A program made the translations under genes and the position numbers. 44,483 nt of DNA from Ruminococcus sp. (GTDB taxonomy: Bacteria; Bacillota; Clostridia; Oscillospirales; Acutalibacteraceae). The notes beneath the pieces are model-generated. The model had not been told where the DNA came from, made no database searches, and saw nothing but the letters and a program-made list of their open reading frames with translations. The stretch lies in the NCBI GenBank assembly GCA_004556705.1, contig SFGA01000010.1, forward strand, positions 1 through 44,483, in the 5' to 3' direction. Shown here piece by piece: positions 24,507 to 31,533 of this stretch (position 1 is the first letter of the stretch; every line of letters starts with the position of its first letter).

Positions 24507-24779
24507 TTAGTTTACGTTTTCTTCAACCGTTTCCGTATTATCAACCGCTTTTTTACTCGGAATGAAGCTTGCGAGTTTTAACAGCTTTTCATCGTCTGTA
24601 TTAACAAATTTGTTAATGGCGTATTCGATTGTTTTTGCGGCGTCAATATTGATAAGCTTTGTATTAACGGGCTTTTCGCCGTATTTTTTTGCGAGCTTAT
24701 TTGCGGAAATCATAATACCTGCAACAGTTGTTCCCGCAAGTGCAGAGCCGAATAAATTTGCCCATTTCCCCTTTTTCAT
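24507..24779 (-). CDS. Hypothetical 90-residue protein
   Basis: Not recognised. A short basic start (MKKGKWANLFG) leads into one weakly hydrophobic, glycine/alanine-rich segment (about 10-28), then a charged helix-rich part and an acidic tail (TETVEENVN). It may be a membrane-associated or small anchored protein. It is the last gene of the cwlD-radA-DUF6873 operon (17-base gap, GAAAGG upstream) and is followed by a terminator. No catalytic motif is visible. Confidence 0.6.
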   Translation of the reverse strand: MKKGKWANLFGSALAGTTVAGIMISANKLAKKYGEKPVNTKLINIDAAKTIEYAINKFVNTDDEKLLKLASFIPSKKAVDNTETVEENVN

Positions 24780-24796
24780 TTTAACATCGCCTTTCT

Positions 24797-25540
24797 TTAT
24801 TCATTTTCAAAAATCGGTATAAAGCTTCCTATGTCACAAAGTCTTTTGTTGTCAAGACTTAATAAATCCACATTGTAGTTTTTGCAAAACGCTTTTATAT
24901 CCTCATAGCATTTATGAGCTTTGGCATTTCCGAAAAAAGCAAGAACATCCTTTGATATTTTACAGCAAGCGCCGCCGATAAATCCGTAGTCATATCCGTC
25001 GAGAGCCACACTCCCCTTTTCGACCTCTAAAACGTCGTATTCGGCATTTTTAAGTGCTTTGTATATTGATTTATCATCAGTGATAAAAGCCTTGTCAGAA
25101 ACAGCGCAGACGGAGCATTTTGTGTATCCTTGATTGACATCTATTACAGTCTTTTCGTTCGCTAATTCCTTGATTTTAGCGGATGTAATATCATAATTGC
25201 ATATTAAATCAGTTGAATTTACAATACAGTTCAGCAGACAATCATCGGGATAAGCATTTTTTAAGTTTTCATTGATAATATAACATTTACAGCCGAGCTT
25301 TTCAAGTAACGCTTTAAGCTTTTTTTGCGTTTTTGATAAAAGCACAATGCCGTTGCCGAGATAATTCACACATAAATCTGCGTGATTGATAACAGGCTTC
25401 GGTAAATCAGGCTCGCTGTCTGTTACAAGCGTATCAATTCCAAGCCTTTTAAGCTCATCTGTGTACTTCAAAATGCCTGTGCCTGCTACGCCGATACAAA
25501 CGTCGGATTCGGGCAAATACGGTGTATTTATAAGCTTCAT
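24797..25540 (-). CDS. DUF6873 family protein (guanidino-modifying-enzyme fold)
   Basis: A 247-residue soluble protein. Repeated beta-alpha blocks with conserved pieces NHADLCVNYLGNGIV, DVNQGYTKCSVCAVSD, AFITDD and GFIGGACCK match the DUF6873 family, predicted to share the pentein fold of amidinotransferases and deiminases. The usual catalytic set of that fold is not clearly complete, so the activity is unknown. It begins 4 bases after radA and has only a weak ribosome site, suggesting translational coupling. It is cysteine-rich for a cytosolic protein (about ten). Confidence 0.7.
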   Translation of the reverse strand: MKLINTPYLPESDVCIGVAGTGILKYTDELKRLGIDTLVTDSEPDLPKPVINHADLCVNYLGNGIVLLSKTQKKLKALLEKLGCKCYIINENLKNAYPDDCLLNCIVNSTDLICNYDITSAKIKELANEKTVIDVNQGYTKCSVCAVSDKAFITDDKSIYKALKNAEYDVLEVEKGSVALDGYDYGFIGGACCKISKDVLAFFGNAKAHKCYEDIKAFCKNYNVDLLSLDNKRLCDIGSFIPIFENE

Positions 25541-25544
25541 AGCA

Positions 25545-26921
25545 TCAGTCCATTATAGCTTGAAAAGCCTGTCTTATATTGCTTACGCCGACAACCTCAA
25601 TATTATCGGCAAGCTTGTTGCGGATTTTTTGAAGATTGTATTTCGGTATGACGCATTTTCTAAAGCCTAACTTTGCAGCCTCTCTTATTCGCTGTTCGCA
25701 GGAGTTTACGGCTCTGATTTCTCCGCCGAGTCCTATTTCGCCGAAAGCAAGCAAATCCTCGGGTACAGCGTAATCCTTTAAGCTTGAAACAATGGCAAGC
25801 GCAACCGACAAATCAGCTGCAGGCTCGTCAATTTTAAGACCGCCGATGATATTTATATAGCAGTCCATATTTCCGATAAAGTACCCTGCCCTCTTTTCGA
25901 GCACAGCAATCAGCATAGCCATACGGTTATAATCGATACCTGTAGCCATTCTTCTCGGAGTTCCGAAGCCTGTGGGCGTAACGAGGCTTTGCACCTCCGC
26001 CATAATCGGTCTTGTACCCTCCATAACGCAGGCGATACAGCTGCCCGAGGTGTTCTTGGGCTTGCCGGAAATGAGCATCATAGACGGGTTGCTGACCTCG
26101 GTAAGACCTATATCCTGCATTTCAAACATACCTATTTCATTAGTAGAGCCAAAACGGTTTTTAACAGCTCTTAAAATTCTGTATGAGAAATTTCTGTCGC
26201 CCTCAATATACAAAACAGCATCAACAATATGCTCAAGCACCTTCGGACCTGCGATATTACCGTCTTTGTTCACATGACCGACGATTATCATAGGAATATT
26301 AAGCGTTTTCGCTGTTCTCATAAGTATATTTGTAGTTTCACGCACCTGTGTTATGCTACCGGTAGACGAGCTCAATTCCGCAATATTCATGGTTTGAATT
26401 GAGTCTATCATTACAATATCGGGCTTTTCGGAAGCAATTACCTCACAAATATACTGTGCGTCGGTTTCGCAGAGAATTGAAAGATTTTCCGACTTAACAT
26501 TAAGCCTTGTAGCTCGAAGCTTAATCTGATGAGCCGATTCCTCGCCCGACACATAGAGAATTTTCAGCGTTTTTCCGAGATGCTCGCAGATTTGAAGCAA
26601 TAAGGTTGATTTACCTATGCCGGGATCACCGCTTAAAAGCACCATCGAGCCTTTTACAAGACCTCCGCCGAGAACACGGTTAAGCTCATTCAAGCCCGTA
26701 TCAAAGCGATGCTCTGTATCTGCCGTTATTTCGTTTAATGCATATACCCTGCTCCTGTTAGCCGATAAAACAGCCGACGAGGACTTCTGCGCTGAAGCGG
26801 CTGTCCTAACCTCTTCCTCGAGCGTGCTCCACTCTTTGCAGTTCGGGCATTGACCAAACCATTTTGAATATTCGTGTCCGCAAGCAGAGCATACATAGAC
26901 AGACTTAACCTTTCCTACCAT
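25545..26921 (-). CDS. radA: DNA repair protein RadA
   Basis: A 458-residue RecA-like DNA-branch-migration helicase working with RecA in recombination repair. The N-terminal zinc ribbon has two CxxC pairs (Cys11/14, Cys25/28), then the ATPase with Walker A SGDPGIGKST, the RadA-specific KNRFG motif, and a C-terminal Lon-like domain (GGLKIDEPAADL, FGEIGLGGEIR). The ATG at 26921 follows GGAAG by 6 bases; a TTG at 26927 would overlap it. In several clostridia radA lies in sporulation or stress operons; here it follows cwlD. Confidence 0.95.
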   Translation of the reverse strand: MVGKVKSVYVCSACGHEYSKWFGQCPNCKEWSTLEEEVRTAASAQKSSSAVLSANRSRVYALNEITADTEHRFDTGLNELNRVLGGGLVKGSMVLLSGDPGIGKSTLLLQICEHLGKTLKILYVSGEESAHQIKLRATRLNVKSENLSILCETDAQYICEVIASEKPDIVMIDSIQTMNIAELSSSTGSITQVRETTNILMRTAKTLNIPMIIVGHVNKDGNIAGPKVLEHIVDAVLYIEGDRNFSYRILRAVKNRFGSTNEIGMFEMQDIGLTEVSNPSMMLISGKPKNTSGSCIACVMEGTRPIMAEVQSLVTPTGFGTPRRMATGIDYNRMAMLIAVLEKRAGYFIGNMDCYINIIGGLKIDEPAADLSVALAIVSSLKDYAVPEDLLAFGEIGLGGEIRAVNSCEQRIREAAKLGFRKCVIPKYNLQKIRNKLADNIEVVGVSNIRQAFQAIMD

Positions 26922-26923
26922 AA

Positions 26924-27640
26924 TCAACTTCCTTTGTTTACATAGTTAAGAATACCGTCGGCAATGCAAAACGCCATTTTACGCTGATATTCTTCGCTTT
27001 TCAGCAATTCTAAATCGTTATAATTTGTTATGAATCCGCACTCGACCAAAACTGCGGGCTTTTTTGCATAATAAAGCAGATAAACGCTTTTCCCACATTC
27101 TTTAATCTGCCTTGTATTATCTTTTTGAAGCAGGGAAACAACGCTTCGTTGAATTTCGCCTGCCAAATCCTTACTTTCGAGCGTGTTTGGAGAATAAAAA
27201 ACCTGTGTGCCCCAATATTTTGAACTGTTGTACGAATTCTGATGAATACTGATAAAAATACAATTATCGGTGTTTTCCATTACACTCATACGGTTATGAA
27301 TATCGGACACCTTGATTTCCCTGACGGTTTTTGCGTGACTTGAATGAACCGAGCAATCGCTGTCTCTTATCATAACTGTATTAAACCCGTAGGATTTCAG
27401 CAATTCGTTAAGCTTGAGAGAAATTTCAAGATTTATATCCTTTTCGTATGTACCGTCAACGCCTAAAGCTCCGCCGTCAATGCCACCGTGCCCCGCATCA
27501 ATTATGAAAGTTGGATTAAAATGATAATCGGCAGAGCCTTGCACATTTTTGGCAAGCTCTATATTAAAAGTAAAAAATATCAGTACGGAAATTATAATTA
27601 CAAGCGTAAAGAAAGAAAAGAACTTTCCGATAATTTTCAA
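26924..27640 (-). CDS. cwlD: CwlD-type N-acetylmuramoyl-L-alanine amidase
   Basis: A 238-residue zinc amidase of the Amidase_3 family with an N-terminal membrane anchor or signal segment (about 8-28). The zinc ligands are His in DAGHGG, Glu in TYEKD and His in SIHQNS; the catalytic Glu is in VECGFITN. Size and architecture fit CwlD, which with PdaA makes the muramic delta-lactam of spore cortex needed for germination. TTG (27640) is used because AGGAG lies 8 bases upstream and the nearby ATG is closed by a stop. First gene of a four-gene operon. Confidence 0.85.
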   Translation of the reverse strand: MKIIGKFFSFFTLVIIISVLIFFTFNIELAKNVQGSADYHFNPTFIIDAGHGGIDGGALGVDGTYEKDINLEISLKLNELLKSYGFNTVMIRDSDCSVHSSHAKTVREIKVSDIHNRMSVMENTDNCIFISIHQNSYNSSKYWGTQVFYSPNTLESKDLAGEIQRSVVSLLQKDNTRQIKECGKSVYLLYYAKKPAVLVECGFITNYNDLELLKSEEYQRKMAFCIADGILNYVNKGS

Positions 27641-27655
27641 AATATCATCTCCTAT

Positions 27656-27684
27656 ATTATATAGCCTAAAGGTCTGTATTTCAA
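27656..27684 (-). promoter_or_regulatory. Promoter of the cwlD operon
   Basis: On the minus strand TTGAAA (27679-27684), 17 bases, TATAAT (27656-27661). It ends only about 15 bases before the TTG start, so the transcript would begin at or just inside the ribosome site. Confidence 0.6.
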
Positions 27685-27727
27685 GTTAAACCTACTTTAA
27701 TATTTATGAAATAATATTCTAAAAATG

Positions 27728-27758
27728 CAAAATCTCCAAAGCATTAAGCCTCGGAGAT
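27728..27758 (-). terminator. Terminator of the membrane-protein island
   Basis: On the minus strand ATCTCCGAGGC (27748-27758) pairs with GCTTTGGAGAT (27732-27742), two G-U pairs, then TTTT. It closes the operon ending at 27798. Confidence 0.7.
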
Positions 27759-27797
27759 AAAGAATTATATATTAAATATGTTGCACAGTTAGTGTCT

Positions 27798-28196
27798 TTA
27801 ATCTCTTCTACAACATGCCGGACTTAAGACTAAAACCATTATAAAAATAAATAAAATAAAATAATATTTTGAAAGTATATTATTAAGTGCAGTTGTAAAA
27901 AGTCCGACTATTGATAATAAAACCCCGATAAGTGCCGGCACAAACGAAATATAGTAAAACACATAAAGCTTTTTTGCTTTTCTTTCATCTCTTGCGTTTT
28001 TGTTTAAATATTCAAAAACAGGTTTGATTGAATGTTCATTCTTTAACGCATCTCTTGTCATGGAGGATATTTTCAAATTATGATCACCGAGAAGAATTTT
28101 CAACTCTGTGGTCATCCATCCTGCTTGAAAAACTACAAATACTTCTATCAGAATGTATGTTAACAAATACATAAAAGCCGGTTCATTAAAAGTCAT
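27798..28196 (-). CDS. Module-B membrane protein of unknown function (intact copy)
   Basis: A 132-residue protein, not recognised. Three hydrophobic segments: about 6-25, 79-99 and 107-126, with a charged loop of about 45 residues between the first two. The signature K76-L77-x3-Y81-x5-P87-x10-G98 recurs in two neighbouring proteins: the fusion at 29206-30114 and the broken copy at 28203-28628. The first residues also resemble those of the broken copy (MT, then FM, Y and an isoleucine-rich helix). The C-terminus PACCRRD has a Cys pair next to the membrane. It is the last gene of the operon, 6 bases after the broken copy, and a terminator follows. Its role cannot be set. Confidence 0.6.
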   Translation of the reverse strand: MTFNEPAFMYLLTYILIEVFVVFQAGWMTTELKILLGDHNLKISSMTRDALKNEHSIKPVFEYLNKNARDERKAKKLYVFYYISFVPALIGVLLSIVGLFTTALNNILSKYYFILFIFIMVLVLSPACCRRD

Positions 28197-28202
28197 ATGA
28201 TT

Positions 28203-28628
28203 TTAACCTTTTCTATCAAAGTAATTTTTATAATAAATTCCGACCGCCAATACACCGATTACAATCAGCGGTGATATAACTAATCCGGCAGATAGGAATC
28301 TACGGAAAGCATTTTGAGAATTCATACCTGCAAAAGAGAAGATAATAAAAATTATATTCGGCAATAAACAATAAGTGTATATGTTAATTAACTTGTCAAA
28401 TAATTTTGGATCGGGTGCGTTTTCCCTCATCCAAACTCTAAAATGAGCCTATAAGTTTCCTGTTGTGCTCTCACTCATTAACTCAGGAGTCTTTTCACGG
28501 ACACCTTGAGGTGTCGTTCCGCCTGATTTGCAAACTGATACCCATAATAATTTTCTGCTTAAAACAATTAAAATTTGCATCACAATAAAATACACAAGCA
28601 TAAAAACTGCTCTTTTTTGAATGGTCAT
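28203..28628 (-). pseudogene. Module-B membrane protein split by an in-frame TAG
   Basis: Seen directly: from ATG 28628 (AGGAGG 8 bases upstream) 59 codons run to TAG (28449-28451). The same frame continues six codons (AHFRVW) into an ATG at 28430, then 75 more codons to 28203. Without the stop the product would be about 141 residues with three membrane helices, like the 132-residue protein next door. The downstream half carries K-L-x3-Y-x5-P-x10-G at its residues 13-35, in the same spacing as two paralogues. The ATG at 28430 has no ribosome binding site. The simplest reading is a recent inactivating stop, or a sequencing error. Alternatives are two separate coupled cistrons, or suppression of the TAG. 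Confidence 0.6.
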
Positions 28629-28647
28629 ACATATTACCTCCTATTGA

Positions 28648-29187
28648 TTATCCTATATATCCTATTTCCTTTGCAATTTTCAATACTTCATTTTCTCGCT
28701 CTGTTGTTGAGGTTGCGTAGAATATAGTATTGTCAATTCGCATTAGATGATAATACATTCCGTCCGCTTTTAATGTTCGATAGATGAAATTGGCTCTGCG
28801 ACTACTTCCGTATGGGCAGTCTACGGCATTATCACGGTGGGAAGTATAGATGCTTGTTAGTTTTGAGGTAATGGCAGAAAAACTACCCATAGCGATTTTT
28901 GCATCATCAAACACGAGAAAATCTAACCGCAAAGTGCTATCGGTATATGATGTACATTTATCAAAACTCCAACCGGGATTGGCTTCTAACCATTCGGAAG
29001 TACTGTCATAATAAGAATAACCATTTTCTTCTAACGCTTTTGAAAATTCCTCGCTTGTTATTGATGGGATGGGAGTAAAAGCTGCTTTAAATGACACAAA
29101 TGTAAGTATTCCCATAAACGCAAAAAATCCAACTGTTATAAATATGTCCTTCGCCGTGATAGTTTTTCCTTTATACTTTACACTCAT
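28648..29187 (-). CDS. Module-A membrane-anchored extracytoplasmic protein of unknown function
   Basis: A 179-residue protein, not recognised. One N-terminal membrane segment (about 13-37) after ITAKDIFIT, then an external domain of about 140 residues beginning FSKALEENGY and ending EIGYIG. The domain is rich in Tyr, Ser and Thr, with two Cys (78 and 124) that could pair. It is similar across its length to the N-terminal half of the next protein (29206-30114): membrane segment, an ENGY/NDGY piece, an aromatic strand, and the closing IGY. AGGTGG lies before the ATG. It is second in the operon with an 18-base gap. A binding or sensing role outside the membrane is a guess. Confidence 0.65.
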   Translation of the reverse strand: MSVKYKGKTITAKDIFITVGFFAFMGILTFVSFKAAFTPIPSITSEEFSKALEENGYSYYDSTSEWLEANPGWSFDKCTSYTDSTLRLDFLVFDDAKIAMGSFSAITSKLTSIYTSHRDNAVDCPYGSSRRANFIYRTLKADGMYYHLMRIDNTIFYATSTTERENEVLKIAKEIGYIG

Positions 29188-29205
29188 TTAACCACCTAAA
29201 ATTCA

Positions 29206-30114
29206 TTATGATATAGCATTCGTATTTGTTCTTTTTGAAAAATTTGAAATAATTATGATGATAGCAATTATGCCGAGATAATCCGTGAATAATATATGTT
29301 CATTTCGTAACATACCAACTGTTTCCGTTATTATCAGTAAAATCACCGGAAGATACATTAGTGCATAAGCGACCATCAACTTTTTAGCTTTTTCAGTCGA
29401 ATGAGTTATCAGTTTGAATAACTTAAATTTGTATGAAAACACATTCTTACTGTCCCTGCGTAAAGATTTAATTTTTTCACAAGATAATTCTGCATTATTA
29501 AGAATAGACATACGCATATGCTTTGTCGAAAGCCGGCTTAACGGTAATAAAACAATCAAATAAAGCAAAATACTAATTATGCTTTTGCCTCTTTGATCTA
29601 ATTTTTTCCCTAATTGAGATGGCTTTAAATAACCGATTGAGATCAAAATATTATTTAAGTCATTTTGATACTCTTTATCACAATAAGCAAAAACAGTAGT
29701 GTTTCCGACACGAATTCCAACATAATTAACATTGTTAACAGTTGTAGAATATATTACATAATTGCCTTTTGTAGTATAAGCACCTTTATTGGGATAATAT
29801 TCTTTATCGATAATTTTTGAGTGTATTTTTGACCAATATGAATTTGCAGTTTTGTCGCTTTGAAAAGTATTAAATTCAAAATATAACTTCTCATCATTAA
29901 CAGTTATATTTCTTGCATAATCATCACTTGTCAAATCTTGCGGATAATATCCATCATTTTGAAGAGTATTCCAGACAGTTTCATATTCAGCAACAGGTGT
30001 GCTCGAATATGAAAATTTGAATATGCACAGCACGGTAAAAACAAATACTATTATAATAAATATTGTAAGGATATAATCTTTTATTGTGTAATTTTTATTA
30101 TATTGTTGTTTCAT
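29206..30114 (-). CDS. Fused A-B membrane protein of unknown function
   Basis: A 302-residue protein, not recognised. Residues 1-165 follow module A: membrane segment (about 14-35), external domain from about 40, and the closing SIGYLKP. Residues 176-302 follow module B: membrane segment (about 178-193), charged loop, signature K245-L246-x3-Y250-x5-P256-x10-G267, and a second and third helix ending near 291. Modules A and B also occur as separate proteins just downstream (28648-29187 and 27798-28196), so the fusion suggests that they work together at the membrane. It is first in the operon, with a consensus promoter about 100 bases upstream and a weak ribosome site. Confidence 0.65.
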   Translation of the reverse strand: MKQQYNKNYTIKDYILTIFIIIVFVFTVLCIFKFSYSSTPVAEYETVWNTLQNDGYYPQDLTSDDYARNITVNDEKLYFEFNTFQSDKTANSYWSKIHSKIIDKEYYPNKGAYTTKGNYVIYSTTVNNVNYVGIRVGNTTVFAYCDKEYQNDLNNILISIGYLKPSQLGKKLDQRGKSIISILLYLIVLLPLSRLSTKHMRMSILNNAELSCEKIKSLRRDSKNVFSYKFKLFKLITHSTEKAKKLMVAYALMYLPVILLIITETVGMLRNEHILFTDYLGIIAIIIIISNFSKRTNTNAIS

Positions 30115-30214
30115 AAATTAAGCACTTCTTTAATTAAGAGAATTGAGGCGAATATGCAAAAAATCCGTTTAATCAAATAATTTTAATTATGGCGTTTAGC
30201 AAAAATTTATAAAT

Positions 30215-30243
30215 ATTATAACTTATATAAGCTATAAATTCAA
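30215..30243 (-). promoter_or_regulatory. Promoter of the A/B membrane-protein operon
   Basis: On the minus strand TTGAAT (30238-30243), 17 bases, TATAAT (30215-30220). It starts right after the ilvE terminator, so the island has its own promoter. Confidence 0.7.
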
Positions 30244-30269
30244 TATAAATAAAATCAATAGCATAATAT

Positions 30270-30300
30270 AAAAAACTCCGAGACATTAAATCTCGGAGTT
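30270..30300 (-). terminator. Terminator of ilvE
   Basis: On the minus strand AACTCCGAGA (30291-30300) pairs with TCTCGGAGTT (30274-30283) around a 7-base loop, then T6. Perfect 10-pair stem. Confidence 0.9.
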
Positions 30301-30318
30301 GAATATTGTATGAAGCAA

Positions 30319-31383
30319 TCAGTCAATCGGATAAGTCCAACCGTATTTATCCTCAATTTTGCCCCACTGTATACCTGTGAGGGTATCGTAAAGATGCTGA
30401 GTTACCTCGCCGATTTTACCGTCGTTTACGGTATATTTTATATCTTTATAGCAAAGCTCTCCGATGGGAGAAACAACAGCAGCTGTGCCTGTTCCCCAAG
30501 CCTCTTCAAGTGTGCCGTTTTTCATTGCCTCTGCAAGCTCGTCAACTGAAATTCTTCTCTCTACAACCTTGTAGCCTTCGTTTCTGAGAACCTCAAGGCA
30601 AGATTTTCTTGTAATACCGGGAAGAATGGAGCCTGTGAGCATCGGAACTACAATCTCGCCGTTGATTTTGAACATTACGTTCATAGCGCCGACTTCTTCA
30701 ATGTACTTTCTCTCAACGCCGTCAAGCCAAAGCACCTGAGAATAGCCTTTTTCTTCTGCTCTCTCTCCTGCTCTGTTTGATGCTGCGTAGTTACCGCCGC
30801 ATTTAGCTTCGCCCGTACCGCCGACAACCGCACGGACATCCTCGGACTCAATCATAATTTTAACGGGATTGATACCCTCTGCATAATACGAACCGACGGG
30901 AGAAGCGATAATCATAAATGTTGCGTTGTGGACTGCATGAACGCCGAGTGATTCGTCATTACCAAACATAAACGGACGAAGATAAAGAGAAGTGCCCTCT
31001 GCCGACGGAGTCCAATCCTGCTCTGTTTCAACGAACTTTGTATAAATTTCCAAAGCCATATCCTCGGGGATTTTGGGAAGGCAAAGACGGTCTGCCGAAT
31101 TGTTCATTCTTCTTATGTTTTCAATCGGTCTGAAAAGCTGAACCTTGCCGTCTGCTCTTCTATATGCTTTAAGTCCCTCAAAAATTTCCGAACCGTAGTG
31201 GAGGCAGGTCGATGCAGGATGTATCGAAAGATAGCCAAAGGGTACAATTCTTGCGTTCTGCCAACCTGTTTCATTATTCCAGTCCATCATAAACATATAG
31301 TCGGTAAAAATTTTACCGAAGCCGAGAGTTGACGGATCGGGCTTTTCTTTAAGCGTTTGAGCTTGCGTGAATTTTATTTCCAT
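30319..31383 (-). CDS. ilvE: Branched-chain amino acid aminotransferase
   Basis: A 354-residue fold-type IV PLP enzyme that transaminates leucine, isoleucine and valine with 2-oxoglutarate. The PLP-binding lysine is in WLDGVERKYIEEVG; the phosphate-binding loop includes GSILPGITR, and NNSADRLCLP and LYLRPF are family blocks. The ATG at 31383 has AAGGAGG 7 bases upstream; the open frame extends further only as shadow. No T-box or leucine-type leader is visible in the 80 bases between promoter and start. Monocistronic with its own promoter and terminator. Confidence 0.96.
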   Translation of the reverse strand: MEIKFTQAQTLKEKPDPSTLGFGKIFTDYMFMMDWNNETGWQNARIVPFGYLSIHPASTCLHYGSEIFEGLKAYRRADGKVQLFRPIENIRRMNNSADRLCLPKIPEDMALEIYTKFVETEQDWTPSAEGTSLYLRPFMFGNDESLGVHAVHNATFMIIASPVGSYYAEGINPVKIMIESEDVRAVVGGTGEAKCGGNYAASNRAGERAEEKGYSQVLWLDGVERKYIEEVGAMNVMFKINGEIVVPMLTGSILPGITRKSCLEVLRNEGYKVVERRISVDELAEAMKNGTLEEAWGTGTAAVVSPIGELCYKDIKYTVNDGKIGEVTQHLYDTLTGIQWGKIEDKYGWTYPID

Positions 31384-31463
31384 AATATTGCCTCCTTGTT
31401 GCGCAATAAAAATCAAAAAGTGCTTTACATGCAACGGTTTATGTTGTGCATAAATATACACTA

Positions 31464-31492
31464 ATTATACGTTCGTTATACATATATGTCAA
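31464..31492 (-). promoter_or_regulatory. Consensus promoter of ilvE
   Basis: On the minus strand TTGACA (31487-31492), 17 bases, TATAAT (31464-31469). Perfect sigma-A consensus. A weak hairpin at about 31508-31527 separates it from typA. Confidence 0.85.
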
Positions 31493-31533
31493 GAAAATAA
31501 TATAAAGTGTGAAAAATAATTCACAACTATTCA

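Noticed and set aside
28449..28451. Pyrrolysine or other recoding at the TAG
   Set aside because: No methyltransferase context, no PYLIS-like hairpin that I can see, and no pyl genes in the window; a simple stop mutation is more likely.
31384..31463. T-box or leucine leader before ilvE
   Set aside because: The 5' part is too short and has no T-box core (TGGNACCGCG-like) or run of leucine codons.
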